This document shows, one piece after another, positions 35,401 to 45,588 of a stretch of DNA of 64,000 bases. The DNA is from Dryocosmus kuriphilus. Taxonomy: Eukaryota > Arthropoda > Insecta > Hymenoptera > Cynipidae. The notes under the pieces were generated by a model that made no database searches, was not told the DNA's origin, and saw only the letters and a list, made by a program, of their open reading frames with translations. Position 1 is the stretch's first letter. Every line of letters begins with the position of its first letter. Location: contig CM076190.1 of NCBI GenBank assembly GCA_038277395.1, positions 250,275,256-250,339,255 of the forward strand, given 5' to 3'. A program made the translations under genes and the position numbers.

Positions 35401-35974
35401 GATGAGGGGGTTGCTCATGGTTTTTTGATAATTTTGAAGATGGCGCATAGAAGCCCATTGAAATTCTATTCAAGAACCTCGTTATCGATTTTGATATTGA
35501 AAAATAAAGTAAGCATTGGTATTGGGTGGTGTTGGTCAAAGATGGTTCGGTCAATGACAAGTGTCGACGAGGGGGTTGCTCATAGTTTTTTGATAATTTT
35601 GAAGATGGCGCATAAAAGCCCATTGAAATTCTATTCAAGAACCTCGTTATCGATTTTGATATTGAAAAATAAAGTAAGCATTGGTATTGGGTGGGGTGGG
35701 TCAAAGATGGTTGGGTCAATGATACGCGTCGATGAGGGGGTTGCTCATGGTTTTTTGATAATTTTGAAGATGGCGCATAAGAGCCCATTGAAATTCTATT
35801 CAAGAACCTCGTTATCGATTTTGATATTGAAAAATAAAGTAAGCATTGGTATTGGGTGGGGTGGGTCAAAGATGCTTAGGTCAGTGACAAGTGTCGATGA
35901 GGGGGTCGCTCATGGTTTTTTGATAATTTTGAAAATGGCGCATAAGAGCGCATTTTAAATCCTCTCCGAAAAGA
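29479..35974 (+). repeat. 165-bp satellite array, about 39 monomers
   Basis: The word ATTGGTATTGGGTGGGGTGG recurs every 165-166 bp (29542, 29708, 29874, 30040, 30205, 30371, 30536, 30701 and on). The period equals 55 codons, so frames stay open for hundreds of residues on both strands (for example 34027-35958 plus and 33977-35869 minus). These frames break wherever a one-base indel occurs, have no common start, and translate to the same 55-residue unit; they are not credited as genes. Monomer classes alternate (see findings). A 40-bp AATAATAAATAAT-type insertion lies at about 31673-31710. Confidence 0.95.
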
Positions 35975-36565
35975 TAACACAGGCCAACAATTCTCAGAAC
36001 CAGAGACCAGACCTAGTATAACCGAAGGCTTTTGCTGCGCTGAATCCGAATCCGACCTCAGAAATATTCCAGCACCCTCAGTTTTCGAGATATTCTAACC
36101 TAAAAGGGTCAAAAACCCGTTATTTTGATGTTTTCGAGGCCCCGTAACATCGCGAAAAAATTTTTTTCCACAAACTGACAACGGCATTGTAAAGAACTAC
36201 TCTTCACCTTCAAAATGCGATCCCTACCTTTTTGATAGGATTTTTCATAGCCGAGATATGACGGATTCAAATATGAAAAATTTCACTTTTCACGGATATC
36301 AATTTTACTACAAAAATATTTGCCCAGGGAATGAAAGTAGCAAAACTATGCCTATCACAGCTTGTTACATGATCATATAACCCCAGACCCCCGATAAGCT
36401 GATTTCCTTAACCCCCAAGCCCGGTTACCTGCGAATCATTAAACTTAGACCCCTACAATCCGATTTCCTTAACCTCCGATCCTTGTTACCTACTCCGCTA
36501 TAGCCCTCGGCCACCATAACCTAATTTTCCCAATCGTTGAGTATTGAATCTTTGAGCGTATGAAT

Positions 36566-38259
36566 TTACGTCGACTTTGTGTGGAAACGTTTTCTTTTTA
36601 TTTCAAAGGATCGCTGAAGAGATTTACGTTTATGACTTTTCGGGTCGTTGTCCTCCCTCTTCAAAGACCAGCAATAGTCTGCCATCATTCTTTCATTCCA
36701 TCTACCTTGGTAATGTTTTTCTTTCTCATGAAAGTCTTGGTGGAAACGTTCACCCATTTCTTCGCTGAATGCCCCTACATTTTCCGGAAAATAGTTCAAA
36801 CGCGATTTCAGAAAATGTATTTTAGGACTCATGAGACAACCCAGTGCTTTGAAATTCTTTAACATAGTCGAAACAATTGTTTCGTATTTTGGATCTCGGT
36901 TGTTTCCCAAAAATTTCTGTGTTACGTCTTTAAAACTCAACCATGCATTTTTTTCCTTTGGATCCATGGTTTTTATGAATTCGTCATCTTTCGTCAGCCT
37001 TCTTATGTCAGGTCCAACAAAAACTCCTTGCTTAATGTTTTCTTCACTCAATTTAGGAAATGTAGATTGAATGTATTTGAAACATTTACTTTCGGGATTC
37101 AAAGCTTTGGTAAATTGTTTCATCAGACCCAATTTTAGGTCGAGTGGTGGCAGCAATACTCGCTTTCTATCAACAAGACTTTCATGAATCATGTTATGAT
37201 CACCAACTTTCCATTCTGCCCTTTCAGGCCAATTTTTGGTTACCCAATGCTTATCTCTCGCGCGACTATCCCAGAGACAGAGACAGCATGGATATTTCAT
37301 GTTTCCCGATTGCATTCCTAATATAAGATTAATCATCTTAAAGTCACCACAGATCAGCCAATTATGCGCTTCATAGTCTATCAGATGAAGGAGTAATTGA
37401 AAGCTGGCGTATGATTCTTTCACAATAGTTGAATGGGCGACAGGAAGAGCTGCATACTTATTTCCGTTGTGTAATAAAACAGCTTTTAGACTTTCCGTGG
37501 AGGTGTCAATGAATAGGCGCCAGTCTTCCGGCCTATATAAGTCAGCTATGTATAGATTGACTAACCCTTCGATATCATTACAGTAAACCATATCTTCATC
37601 CATAGAAAAGTATTGAATAAACATTTCTTCTCGTTTTCTGTATATTGTCACTTTTGTTCCGGGTAACAATAGATTTCTTTCTTTTAGCCTTGAAGCACAA
37701 AGCTCAGCTTTATCTTTCGGTAGATTGAGATCCCGAATAAAATCATCTAATCCCGCTTGATCAAAAAGTTTTGGACCCTCGTCATCAGAACTGCTATCTT
37801 CAAATTTATATTCACCTGCATCAATATCCATTGAATCAGCTGCTGGTTGATCAGATTTTTTATCTGATATACTCTAATCCCGAATTCCGCAGCTGTCACA
37901 CTTTTCACTTCAGGATATTTGATTTTATGCAAACTGTGCTTATTGAACCCACTTGTTTTGCACGCGCAAAAATAACAGTCTTTATCCTGATCTAATGCCT
38001 CACGCCAGATCGTTGGTCTGATAACAACAAGAGTATTGCTGCTTTTATCATCCCACTTTAGCATACTTACTCTACAAGAATTACAAATTGATTTGGGAAC
38101 GCACGGCTTATCCAAATTAGTCATAGAAAACTTAAAACATTTGAAAAACATATCTTTGATAGAATCATTAATCGATCGGCGGTAAGTCTTCGTTTCAAAC
38201 TTGCCACAAACATAACAGAATGATTCGATTTTCTGAGCACAAGGTAACCTGGAATTCAT
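36566..38259 (-). pseudogene. Transposase-like gene of the CACAGG element, single frameshift
   Basis: ATG at 38259; the N-terminal part carries cysteine pairs (CYVCGKF, SICNSCRVSM, DCYFCACKTSG...H) typical of a zinc-binding module. One base of difference in the A-run near 37855-37865 shifts the frame. The C-terminal part (37850-36566) continues with an acidic patch (EDSSSDDEGPKLF), PCCLCLWDSRARDKHW, LGCLMSPKIHFLKSRL, EEMGERFHQDFHEKEKHYQGRW and ADYCWSLKRE, then a basic tail. About 560 codons in all. This combination is familiar from abundant uncharacterised arthropod repeat proteins; as the element's only gene it is probably the transposase (inference). The short overlap between the two frames is an artefact of the shift. 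A relative survives at 18470-18780. Confidence 0.7.
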
Positions 38260-38348
38260 TTTTGCGATGGAAATTTACAATGAATGAGGTATTATTGGTC
38301 GTACAAGACTTGCATGTGATTTAACCGCTAGCCTGCACAGTGCACAAA

Positions 38349-38662
38349 GTAGAATCACGAAAATGAACAAATGAATATCGCAAAGTGAAATGGCGCTTGA
38401 ACGACAGTTATGTTCGGGAAACAAATGAAGATGACAAGAGATTCTTGCGACAATAATAAAATCACAATGAATTGTAAGATCATAGATTCTACTTAGTGCA
38501 CTGTTTCACTCTACTGCAAAGACACCTATGATCTTACAATTCATTGTGATTTTATTATTATCGCAAGAATCTCTTGTCATCTTCATTTGTTTCCCGAACA
38601 TAACTGTCGCTCTAGCGCCATTTCACTTTGCGATATTCATTTGTTCGTTTTCGTGATTCTAC
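38349..38662. repeat. 137-bp inverted repeat with 40-nt spacer upstream of the transposase-like gene
   Basis: Arms 38349-38485 and 38526-38662 are near-perfect inverse copies (GTAGAATCACGAAAA... / ...TTTTCGTGATTCTAC). It begins about 90 bp upstream of the ATG at 38259, where the promoter should be. Confidence 0.85.
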
Positions 38663-39113
38663 GTGTTTAATTAGTAAGTTATGATTCGTTACAAATGAAC
38701 GATAACGATTTTCGACGGAAATATTTTGTTCTGCATCGCCAACCATACCTGTTTCTTTCGTCGCTCGGGGTACGAGTTGCGGTTGTTTATGTTAAAGCGC
38801 TTTAAAGTAAACATAGATTAGATTTCTACGAAAAATCTTATCAAAAAGGTAGGGATCGCATTTTGAAGGTGAAGAGTAGTTCTTTACAATGCCGTTGTCA
38901 GTTTGTGGAAAAAAATTTTTTTCGCGATGCTACGGGGCCTCGAAAACATCAAAATAACGGGTTTTTGACCCTTTTAGGTTAGAATATCTCGAAAACTGAG
39001 GGTGCTGGAATTTTTCTGAGGTCGGATTCGGATTCAGCGCAGCAAAAGCCTTCGGGTATACTAGGTCTGGTCTCTGGTTCCGGACCTTTGTCACATTTTG
39101 TCAGCCTGTGTAA

Positions 39114-39430
39114 TTATCGACTCTGATATTGCAAAATAAAGTAATCATTGGTATTGGATGGGGTGGGTCAAAGATAAGTGGCGATGACGGGGTTGCTCAT
39201 GGTTTTTTTTGATAATTTTTAAGATGGCGCATAAGAGCACATTTAAAATCGATCCGAAAAGCTCATTATCGACTCTGATATTGCAAAATAAAGTAATAAT
39301 TGGTATTGGGTCGGGTGGGTCAAAGATAAGTGGCGATGAGGGGGTTGCTCATGATTTTTTGATAAGTTTGAAGGTGGCGCATATGAGCGCATTTGAAATC
39401 CTATCCGAAACGCCCATTATCGCTGCAGAT
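39114..39430 (+). repeat. 165-bp satellite, right remainder
   Basis: About two monomers continue after the CACAGG element, then change into the 145-bp class. Confidence 0.85.
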
Positions 39431-40130
39431 TGAAATTTTTTTTTTTAAATTGTCATCACTTTGCAAATTGTTGAGACCTTCATATTTTGGTCAATTTTGA
39501 AAATATGCAGGAAATTCTGGTAGCGCATTTGAGAGCATTTGACGTTATAGAGGGATGGGCTGCAGACAATTTTGAAATTGCAAAATTTTTTTTTAAGGGC
39601 AGCAAAAAGTTTTAAAAATACACAATTTTTTTTCATTGGTCATCACTTCGCAGAGTGTTAGCTTCAAATATTTCTCAATTTTTTTGTGGCGCATATGAGC
39701 GCATTTGAAGACCAATATCTTTCTGTCCACTATTTCTTATTTAATATTACTGTCGAGGATTTAACCCCTAGGTCAGCCCCCCCCCCCCCAAACGCTACCT
39801 TTGTTAATTAGTTAGCGCAAAATTCTTTATTTGTGGCGCATTTGAAGTTATGACGAATGGCTATGATGAAATAAAAGAAAAAGTTATTATTCTGGAAAAA
39901 TCGCGCCAGTCCCCCTCCCCTTTTGTGTCGCTGATAACTCGGTTAGCATTCTCAAATTGGGGGGGGGGGGCATCCAGACCCCCCCCCCCCGTAACCCTTC
40001 GTGTAACTCTTTATGTTTTTGTGGCGCAAAATTTTTTATTCGTAGCGCATATGAGCGTATTTGGGGCGCAATTGAGACGCATAAAAAGAAGTTTAAAATT
40101 TTGAGGGGGGTGAGCTGGTGTAACTGAGCT
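39431..40130 (+). repeat. Right inverted arm of the composite structure
   Basis: Reverse complement of 24335-25030: GGCGCATATGAGCGCATTT words, GACCAATATCTTTCTGTCC, poly-C/G runs at 39777-39790 and 39960-39990, ending GTGTAACTGAGCT. Confidence 0.7.
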
Positions 40131-40333
40131 TTAATTTCGCTATTCCAAGGTGTAAATTGGAATTTTATATGCATATCTACAATATAAAAATCTAAAATTT
40201 GCGAATGAACAAGCTATCTTACTCTCCTCAATCACGAAAAAATTTTCTTCAAAAGGCCCATACAATCTTTGCCAAATTATGAAAACTTGCATTTGCGAAA
40301 AACAAATCGTACAATAGAGAGCGAGGTATGTAA

Positions 40334-41085
40334 TTGTTACGTTTCTTTAACGGCAAGATACAAAGGTCATTTGAAAATCGAAAAGGTCAAGGTCAGAAGA
40401 GACACTTGGAAAATCTAATTTATGCTTTCAATGGACTTTATGCATCTTCAAATATCGATGAGCAACCTTCAACATCAGTATACAATGAAAGGTCCAGCAA
40501 TGTTATTCAACTCTGTAAAAGTTGCTTTCATGTAAAACACATAGTTGTAATAACGCTCAAGAAAATGTAATGAAAGTTATTGAAAAACTACCTGAAAAGC
40601 AACAAGATCAGCTATTACCACCCTATTGAAGAAAAAGGCAAGCCTGTAAAGCAACTGCAACAATTGCAAATATTAGAAAATGTTGAATTGTACTTTGGAA
40701 TTCAAAAGTTCCTTAACTTTAAGATTAACGGTGAATTCATTCCTCCTGGTAATGATTACTTTGAATTATGTGAAAGATTTAACAAATGGACATTGAGAAT
40801 AGAAGATTTGCCATTGTACTATTTTTATTTAAAATTATCAGAGGTTTCCTCAATGATTCTTATCTTCTATCGCAAGTTCCTCTGCAATCCCGGAAAAAGA
40901 TACCAGATTTTGGGTTCCATTCTATACCTTTAACGACATTCCAAAATATAGTACATCCATTCTCAAGATGTGCGACAAGTGCAACTCAATTTACAAAGCA
41001 TCTAATTGCAATATCAGTGCTTTAACTCGATCTATCAAAACTTTTTTAGCAACTGTTCGCACCCACATAAAATCCACCAATTGAT
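40334..41085 (+). pseudogene. Unidentified broken gene fragments
   Basis: Three overlapping frames (40334-40570, 40580-40933, 40786-41025) give protein-like text (LENLIYAFNGLYASSN; FLNFKINGEFIPPGNDYFELCERFNKW; a cysteine-bearing CDKCNSIYKASNC near 40970-41010). Frames change several times. It reads like a decayed transposon-borne zinc-binding protein, but no family was recognised. It lies between the inner and outer inverted repeats of the composite structure and may be host or passenger DNA. Confidence 0.35.
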
Positions 41086-41089
41086 TGAG

Positions 41090-41260
41090 TAATAGTTTAT
41101 ATTCCAAGCTGCAATAATGTGTACAGCTGCGATATTGTTGTACGCTAAAAAACTACCTCTTGCGTCATGTTAGTTTATAACTTGTAATCCTGTAACTGGT
41201 CTTCGGACTGTTGGATTTAATAAATTATGAAATGAAAATGAAATGAAATGAAATTACAAG
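41090..41260 (+). mobile_element. Probable 3' tail of a non-LTR retrotransposon
   Basis: CTGGTCTTCGGACTGTTGG followed by TTTAATAAATTATGAAATG and a (GAAAT)n run looks like a LINE 3' UTR with a microsatellite tail, common in insects. There is no coding part. Confidence 0.4.
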
Positions 41261-41389
41261 GAACATGTTTCTGAAAAATCCAAGACAATGGAAAATCTAT
41301 ACAAACAGGGTGTACTTGAATCTGAATGCCATAATGAAGGTGAAATCGTGAAGAAAGAAAAGTCTGTTGTTTAGGCGATATACTCACAG

Positions 41390-41500
41390 TAAATATTACA
41401 AAACGTAATTTCGAGATATCTCGAAAAAAAAATCAGCTATCCATTTTAATCGAACCTATCGACGCTTGAGGAACACTGTTTTGAGAAGTTAATGTAAGTT
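41390..41500. repeat. Outer right inverted repeat matching 24130-24330
   Basis: AAAACGTAATTTCGAGATATC and the complement of ATAGGTTCGACTAAAATGG are found in the mirror order of the left side. Confidence 0.6.
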
Positions 41501-41607
41501 GTTGGCTTTAGGGGTATTACCCTACCAACTTCAAGGGTAAAAAACAGCTTTGAGGTTATTCAGAAAATTAAAAATGTCACAATTCCACCGGGACACAAAG
41601 CCCTTTT

Positions 41608-41987
41608 TCACAACTCGAGTATCGAAAATTCGATTTTCGACGTCTGCACAGCATGGCGAATTTGGCCGATTACACGTTGCTTCCTCAAGAGTGAGGAAAC
41701 AATCTTCGGGTTATATTCTCAACCCAAATGAGTGAGGAAAAAATCATCGGCTGTTTTCGTGTCAAATGGCAGCATATCGATGTACGATTCTCGCGCGCTC
41801 GCTTGTTCGTAGCTTCGTTCACACCAATTTACACATTCAAAATGGCGTCTACGTCAAAACACAGAGGCGAAATGTTCGGTGAAGAGGAGGACTATCTTAT
41901 TTTATAGAAACAGGTATCGTTTCGTATTCTCGCTCATGCTCTTCATACGTCAAACATCGAATTTTCGATACACTCGTTGTGAAATAG
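41608..41987. mobile_element. Small MITE-like element
   Basis: TTCACAACTCGAGTATCGAAA at the left end mirrors TTTCGATACACTCGTTGTGAA at the right end, about 28 bp with few mismatches. A short ATG frame at 41840-41908 (MASTSKHRGEMFGEEEDY) ends in TAG and is not credited. Confidence 0.5.
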
Positions 41988-42016
41988 TACATTGCACAAC
42001 AAGTTGAGAATTGACA

Positions 42017-42975
42017 TACGAGGCACGTCCAGAAAGTAAGTGTACTCAATTTATGTAGGCTTCAAAAAAAATTTATTAAAACAAAAACATATTTGGCTAC
42101 ACTTGTACATACGTAGGTTATTTTTGGACATAGTCACCATCCCTCTCGATGCAAGTGGTGAGCCGCCGGATCAATTTTTTGATACCTGCCTCGAAGAAGT
42201 CTCCCGCCAGCTCTTTCGCCCACTTCTCCACCTCCCCCTTCACCTCCTCGTCAGTTGAAAACTTGTTTCCACACATGTGCACCTTCAGGGAAGTGAAGAG
42301 ATGGAAATCTGAAGGGGCCAGGTCAGGGGAAGACGGGGGGTGGTTCAAAACGTCCATCCAAAAGAGTCCAGGAGTTGCTTTCGTGGCGTTGGCCGTGTGA
42401 GGTGTGGCATTGTCATGCAGCAGGCAGACTCCCTTCGTCAGCATGCCCCACCCTTTATTCTGAATCGCCCTTTTCAATTTTTTTAGCGTCCCACAGTATC
42501 TTGCCGCGTTGATGGTCTCCCCGTGAGGCAGATATTCAATCAAAATTATGCCTTTATGGTCCCAAAACACGGATGCACAAGTTCGTCAGTCACAATTGAA
42601 GGTCTTCCGCTCCTCTGATCGTCATGCACGGAAGTACAACCATTTTTAAATTCGCGACACCACTTGTACACACTCGTACGATTCATAGCTCCATTACCGT
42701 AAACAGTTTTCACCTCATTATAAATCTCAACTGGAGATTTCCCTTCACAAAGACGTAGCGAATGACGGCGCGAATTTCGCACTTGGCGGGAAATACGATC
42801 GACATTTTTTGCGAGAGATGCTACTGTGTCAAGAGTTTTCAATACACTAACCTCGGATTGGTCTCGTTTTGAAGGGGAGGGGTCAGGCTACGCGGCAGTG
42901 TTGCCAACATGTCGAAAAAGTATTCCCTACAGCTGTGAGAGTACCAATACACTTACTTTCTGGACGTGCCTCGTA
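42017..42975 (-). mobile_element. mariner element (42019-42973) with internal deletion
   Basis: TIRs CGAGGCACGTCCAGAAAG at 42019 and its inverse ending at 42973 lie within TA dinucleotides (42017-42018, 42974-42975). Its 955 bp compares with the usual ~1.3 kb. The gene inside is on the minus strand. Confidence 0.9.
42118..42842 (-). pseudogene. mariner transposase, central part deleted
   Basis: The N-terminal frame (42842-42546) has the paired-like DNA-binding region: IYNEVKTVYGNGAMNRTSVYKW and DDQRSGRPSIVTDELV. It jumps at about 42575 straight to WDHKGIILIEYLPHG in another frame (42570-42118), followed by LLHDNATPHTA (second catalytic Asp) and SPDLAPSDFHLF (third Asp). The middle third, with the first catalytic Asp, is absent (roughly 120-150 residues by comparison with the family). 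Both TIRs remain, so it could only move if a related enzyme acted in trans. Confidence 0.85.
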
Positions 42976-43066
42976 TTTACCAGGGACCTGAAGTTGAAGA
43001 AGTACGAAGAAAATATGTTGAAGTCTCTAGTTTTAGCAAGCTCCGATTTTTAAGTGTTAAATCTAT

Positions 43067-43524
43067 TTGATTATACGACATATGCGATTAATTCATCCGG
43101 AGTTAAATATATTTAAATGTATCGAAACTAATTTCGAGTACACATATTCGAATTATAATTCTTTTATGAAGCATCGTCTTAGTTTGCATAAAGATGTAGT
43201 GTCCATTGAAAAACCTGTTCTTTCGAAAGAAAAAATGTTAGTTCCACTGAAACATATATTAATTTTGAAAAGGACAATCCTTTAATGGGCGGTAATTCAG
43301 GTGATTCAATTTCTGATCTCAATGACAATAATAGTGGTGCTATTTTTGAAAAGAAATCACCAGTGTTAGATCTCAATCATCTTATGGAGATTCAGAAAAT
43401 GTTCTTGAGGCATATTCTAAACACCTACAATCAGAAATATCTTATTTCTGTTCCTCTTTATAATCAACTTGTATCCTTCATTTCTCTATTTAACGATTTT
43501 TGTATCAATAAAAATATGCTCTGA
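43067..43524 (+). pseudogene. Fragmentary zinc-finger-like gene remnant
   Basis: The first frame contains HMRLIHPELNIFKC and SFMKHRLSLH, resembling C2H2-type fingers with lost cysteines. A second frame (43285-43524, MGGNSGDSISDLNDNNSG) follows one base out. It is probably the N-terminal part of a transposon-borne protein; family not recognised. Confidence 0.3.
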
Positions 43525-44089
43525 ATGATAAATATATTTTTTCTTTCTTTATCCAGAATAATTTCCATTATTTAAATCCATTTATTACTGAAACATTGGA
43601 TTTCTAGGAAAGTAATTACTGCTATGTAGCTTACTTAGTTTTCCAATTTATGCTATTCCAAACTGAGTATTATGCCAGTTAGACATGATTAAGTTTACCA
43701 TGTGAAATAGTATAGCAAGATATTTTAAATAAAAGTCGGGTCATCGGTTGTCATCATGGATGAAAGTGCCATGCGCCACTGTACCTACTACTACCTGAGA
43801 ACGACTAGATTTACTATGTTGCACGGTAAGGACAAACACTCTACATCGATGTAGATACTATTACCTGAAAGTAGCAAAATAATATATCATGTGACATAGC
43901 CGAGACTCTTCCCCCAAACGTACAACAGTGCTATGTAGCCTCGTTTGTACTATTATGTAGAATTGTATTAACCACTAAGACCAAAGTTACATATAATACC
44001 ATTCTTAATAAGCAAACTTTGCTATAAACCTCTATGTGTCACCATCTTTCCACGTTTTCCTAGCTAAAATCCCCAAGCATTTATCTCCG
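43525..44089. other. Interval without recognisable features
   Basis: AT-rich, no supported ORF or repeat. Confidence 0.4.
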
Positions 44090-44548
44090 TGATAATTTAA
44101 AGCTCTTACGAGGCTTGAGATAAGACGGAACGCATTTTATTCAAGGTTTTACGAACATTCTTTTCAAGGCAACTTTAAAATAAATCAAGAGTACATTGTC
44201 CGATGTGATGCACTTGATTTTTTCTGGAAGAGTTTTTTAGCAATAGAATTAGATGTAAATAATATTTTGAACAACAATTTCGAGATCATCCTTAGCGATA
44301 AAATTCTCGAGGGTGTCATATTACAGTAAACTGCATCATATTGTGATATTTAGTAGAGAGAGGTATGAATCTCAAGAATGCTTCACATGTCCGTGCTAAA
44401 TACAATGCCATCTGTCCAATTTTTTGAAAATATGACATCAGCTTCCTGTTAGAAAGCATCACAGAGAAATCCACTAAGGAATTAGTTAACGAAAAAGCAA
44501 AGAAATAACTGGAGATAAATCATACATACTTATATATATATTTATATA
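44090..44548 (+). repeat. Left arm fragment of a second, diverged palindromic element
   Basis: Its inverse is found at about 50810-51115 (ACGAGGCTTGAGATAAGACGG, CTCGAGGGTGTCATATTACAG and AGTAGAGAGAGGTATGAATC all match the complement) and at 49346-49450 (GGAGATAAATCATACATAC). The two halves of the right arm are separated by about 1.3 kb of sequence missing here. Confidence 0.7.
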
Positions 44549-45214
44549 TAGGGCATTCTCTGTCAACGGGAGACTCCCCTCCCCCCCCCCCCCCCCTGCC
44601 CAGAAAAGCTTTAGGAATTTTGAGACGCATTTGGGCCAAATGAAAGCTTATTATCTCTAGCTTCAAATGCCGTCTGGCCTTTTTTGAAAAGACATGATGC
44701 CAAACCAAGATGGCGGCTTCAAGTGTGCGATCTAACCCTTATATAACAGTTTTATCAAGCATACTTTCACCTAAGGCATCATAAGAGTACAAATAAAGGT
44801 TTTTTGCGTATATTTTTGATCGATGAACACGAATCTGACCTTATTTACGACAGGAAATGCTTCAAACTGCCCTTAACCTCACTAAAAAGCACCCAAAACT
44901 CATTTTTTCGTGTTTTACGCTTACGGAAATCATCGTAAATCAACGGAAAGAGCTTATTTTGATGTAATTTTGTTTTAAATACATGAATCTAAAATTATTT
45001 ATGACGAAATATGCTACAGTTTGTCCCTAACCTAAAAAAAAAAAACCCAAAAAACAGTTTTTCGTGTTACACGCTTACGTAAATCATCGTAAATCAGTGG
45101 ACCAAGCTTATTTTTATGTTCTTTTGATTGATAAACATGAATGTGACATTATTTGCGACAGAAAGTGCTTCTAACTGTCCTTAACCTCAAAAAAGCAACT
45201 AAAAATCATAATCA

Positions 45215-45525
45215 AGTGACATAAGACGATCATGCACGCTGTCATTTGTTTCTGAATTTCATGCAGTTGTAAAACATAAAACGATCACCTACATTGTCAT
45301 TTGTTTCTGAATTTTATGCAGTTGTAAAACATAAAACGATCACCTACATTGTCATTTGTTTGTGAATTTCATGCAGTTGAAAACATAAAACGATCACCCA
45401 CATTCTCATTTGTTTCTGAATTTTATGCAGTTGTAAAACATACAACATTCACCTACATTGTCATTTGTTTCTGACTTTGATGCAGTTTTAAAGCATAAGA
45501 CGATCACTCACATTTGAATTGTTTC
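45215..45525. repeat. 55-bp tandem repeat, about 5.5 copies
   Basis: AACGATCACCTACATTGTC...TTTGTTTCTGAATTTTATGC repeats at 45227, 45282, 45337, 45391, 45446 and 45501. It lies just upstream of the transposase pseudogene, between TIR and gene. Confidence 0.85.
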
Positions 45526-45588
45526 TAAAATGGATGCATTTGTGTAGTACTCGTATTACATCATTTGTTATTCTGTAAAAAAAGAAAT

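Larger units (their letters stand above)
35975..39113 (-). mobile_element. CACAGG-ended DNA transposon (35978-39110), TAA duplication
   Basis: Starts CACAGGCCAACAA and ends with the inverse TTGTCAGCCTGTG. TIRs run about 260 bp (to TTTTTGATA near 36235 and from 38840), with one different stretch close to the ends. TAA flanks both sides (35975-35977, 39111-39113), and the satellite reads through when the element is removed. Length is 3133 bp. CACxx ends with a 3-bp duplication resemble CACTA/CMC elements, but the protein was not recognised as a classical CACTA transposase, so the superfamily stays open. Confidence 0.8.
24130..41500. mobile_element. Composite inverted-repeat structure with a satellite-expanded right side
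   Basis: Nested inverted repeats bracket the region. The outer pair is 24130-24330 (GGCATCGATAGGTTCGACTAAA) with about 41390-41500 (complementary CGAACCTATCGACGC). The inner pair is 24335-25435 with 39111-40130, sharing poly-C, GCGCTCATATGCGC words, TCTTTCTGTCCACTA and GTAACTGAGCT. Satellite monomers are on opposite strands on the two sides. About 960 bp of unique core (25436-26400) lies between the left arm and the satellite. The reading is one large element whose right repeat grew by satellite amplification and took two later insertions. Exact ends and target duplication were not found, so single-element status is inference. Confidence 0.5.

Noticed and set aside
30188..35958. Long open frames on both strands (376, 459, 643 and 630 codons)
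   Set aside because: They are translations of a 165-bp satellite whose period is a multiple of three. Both strands are open at once, starts are arbitrary, and one-base indels break them.
42149..42400. Plus-strand frame over the mariner gene
   Set aside because: Antisense shadow of the transposase.
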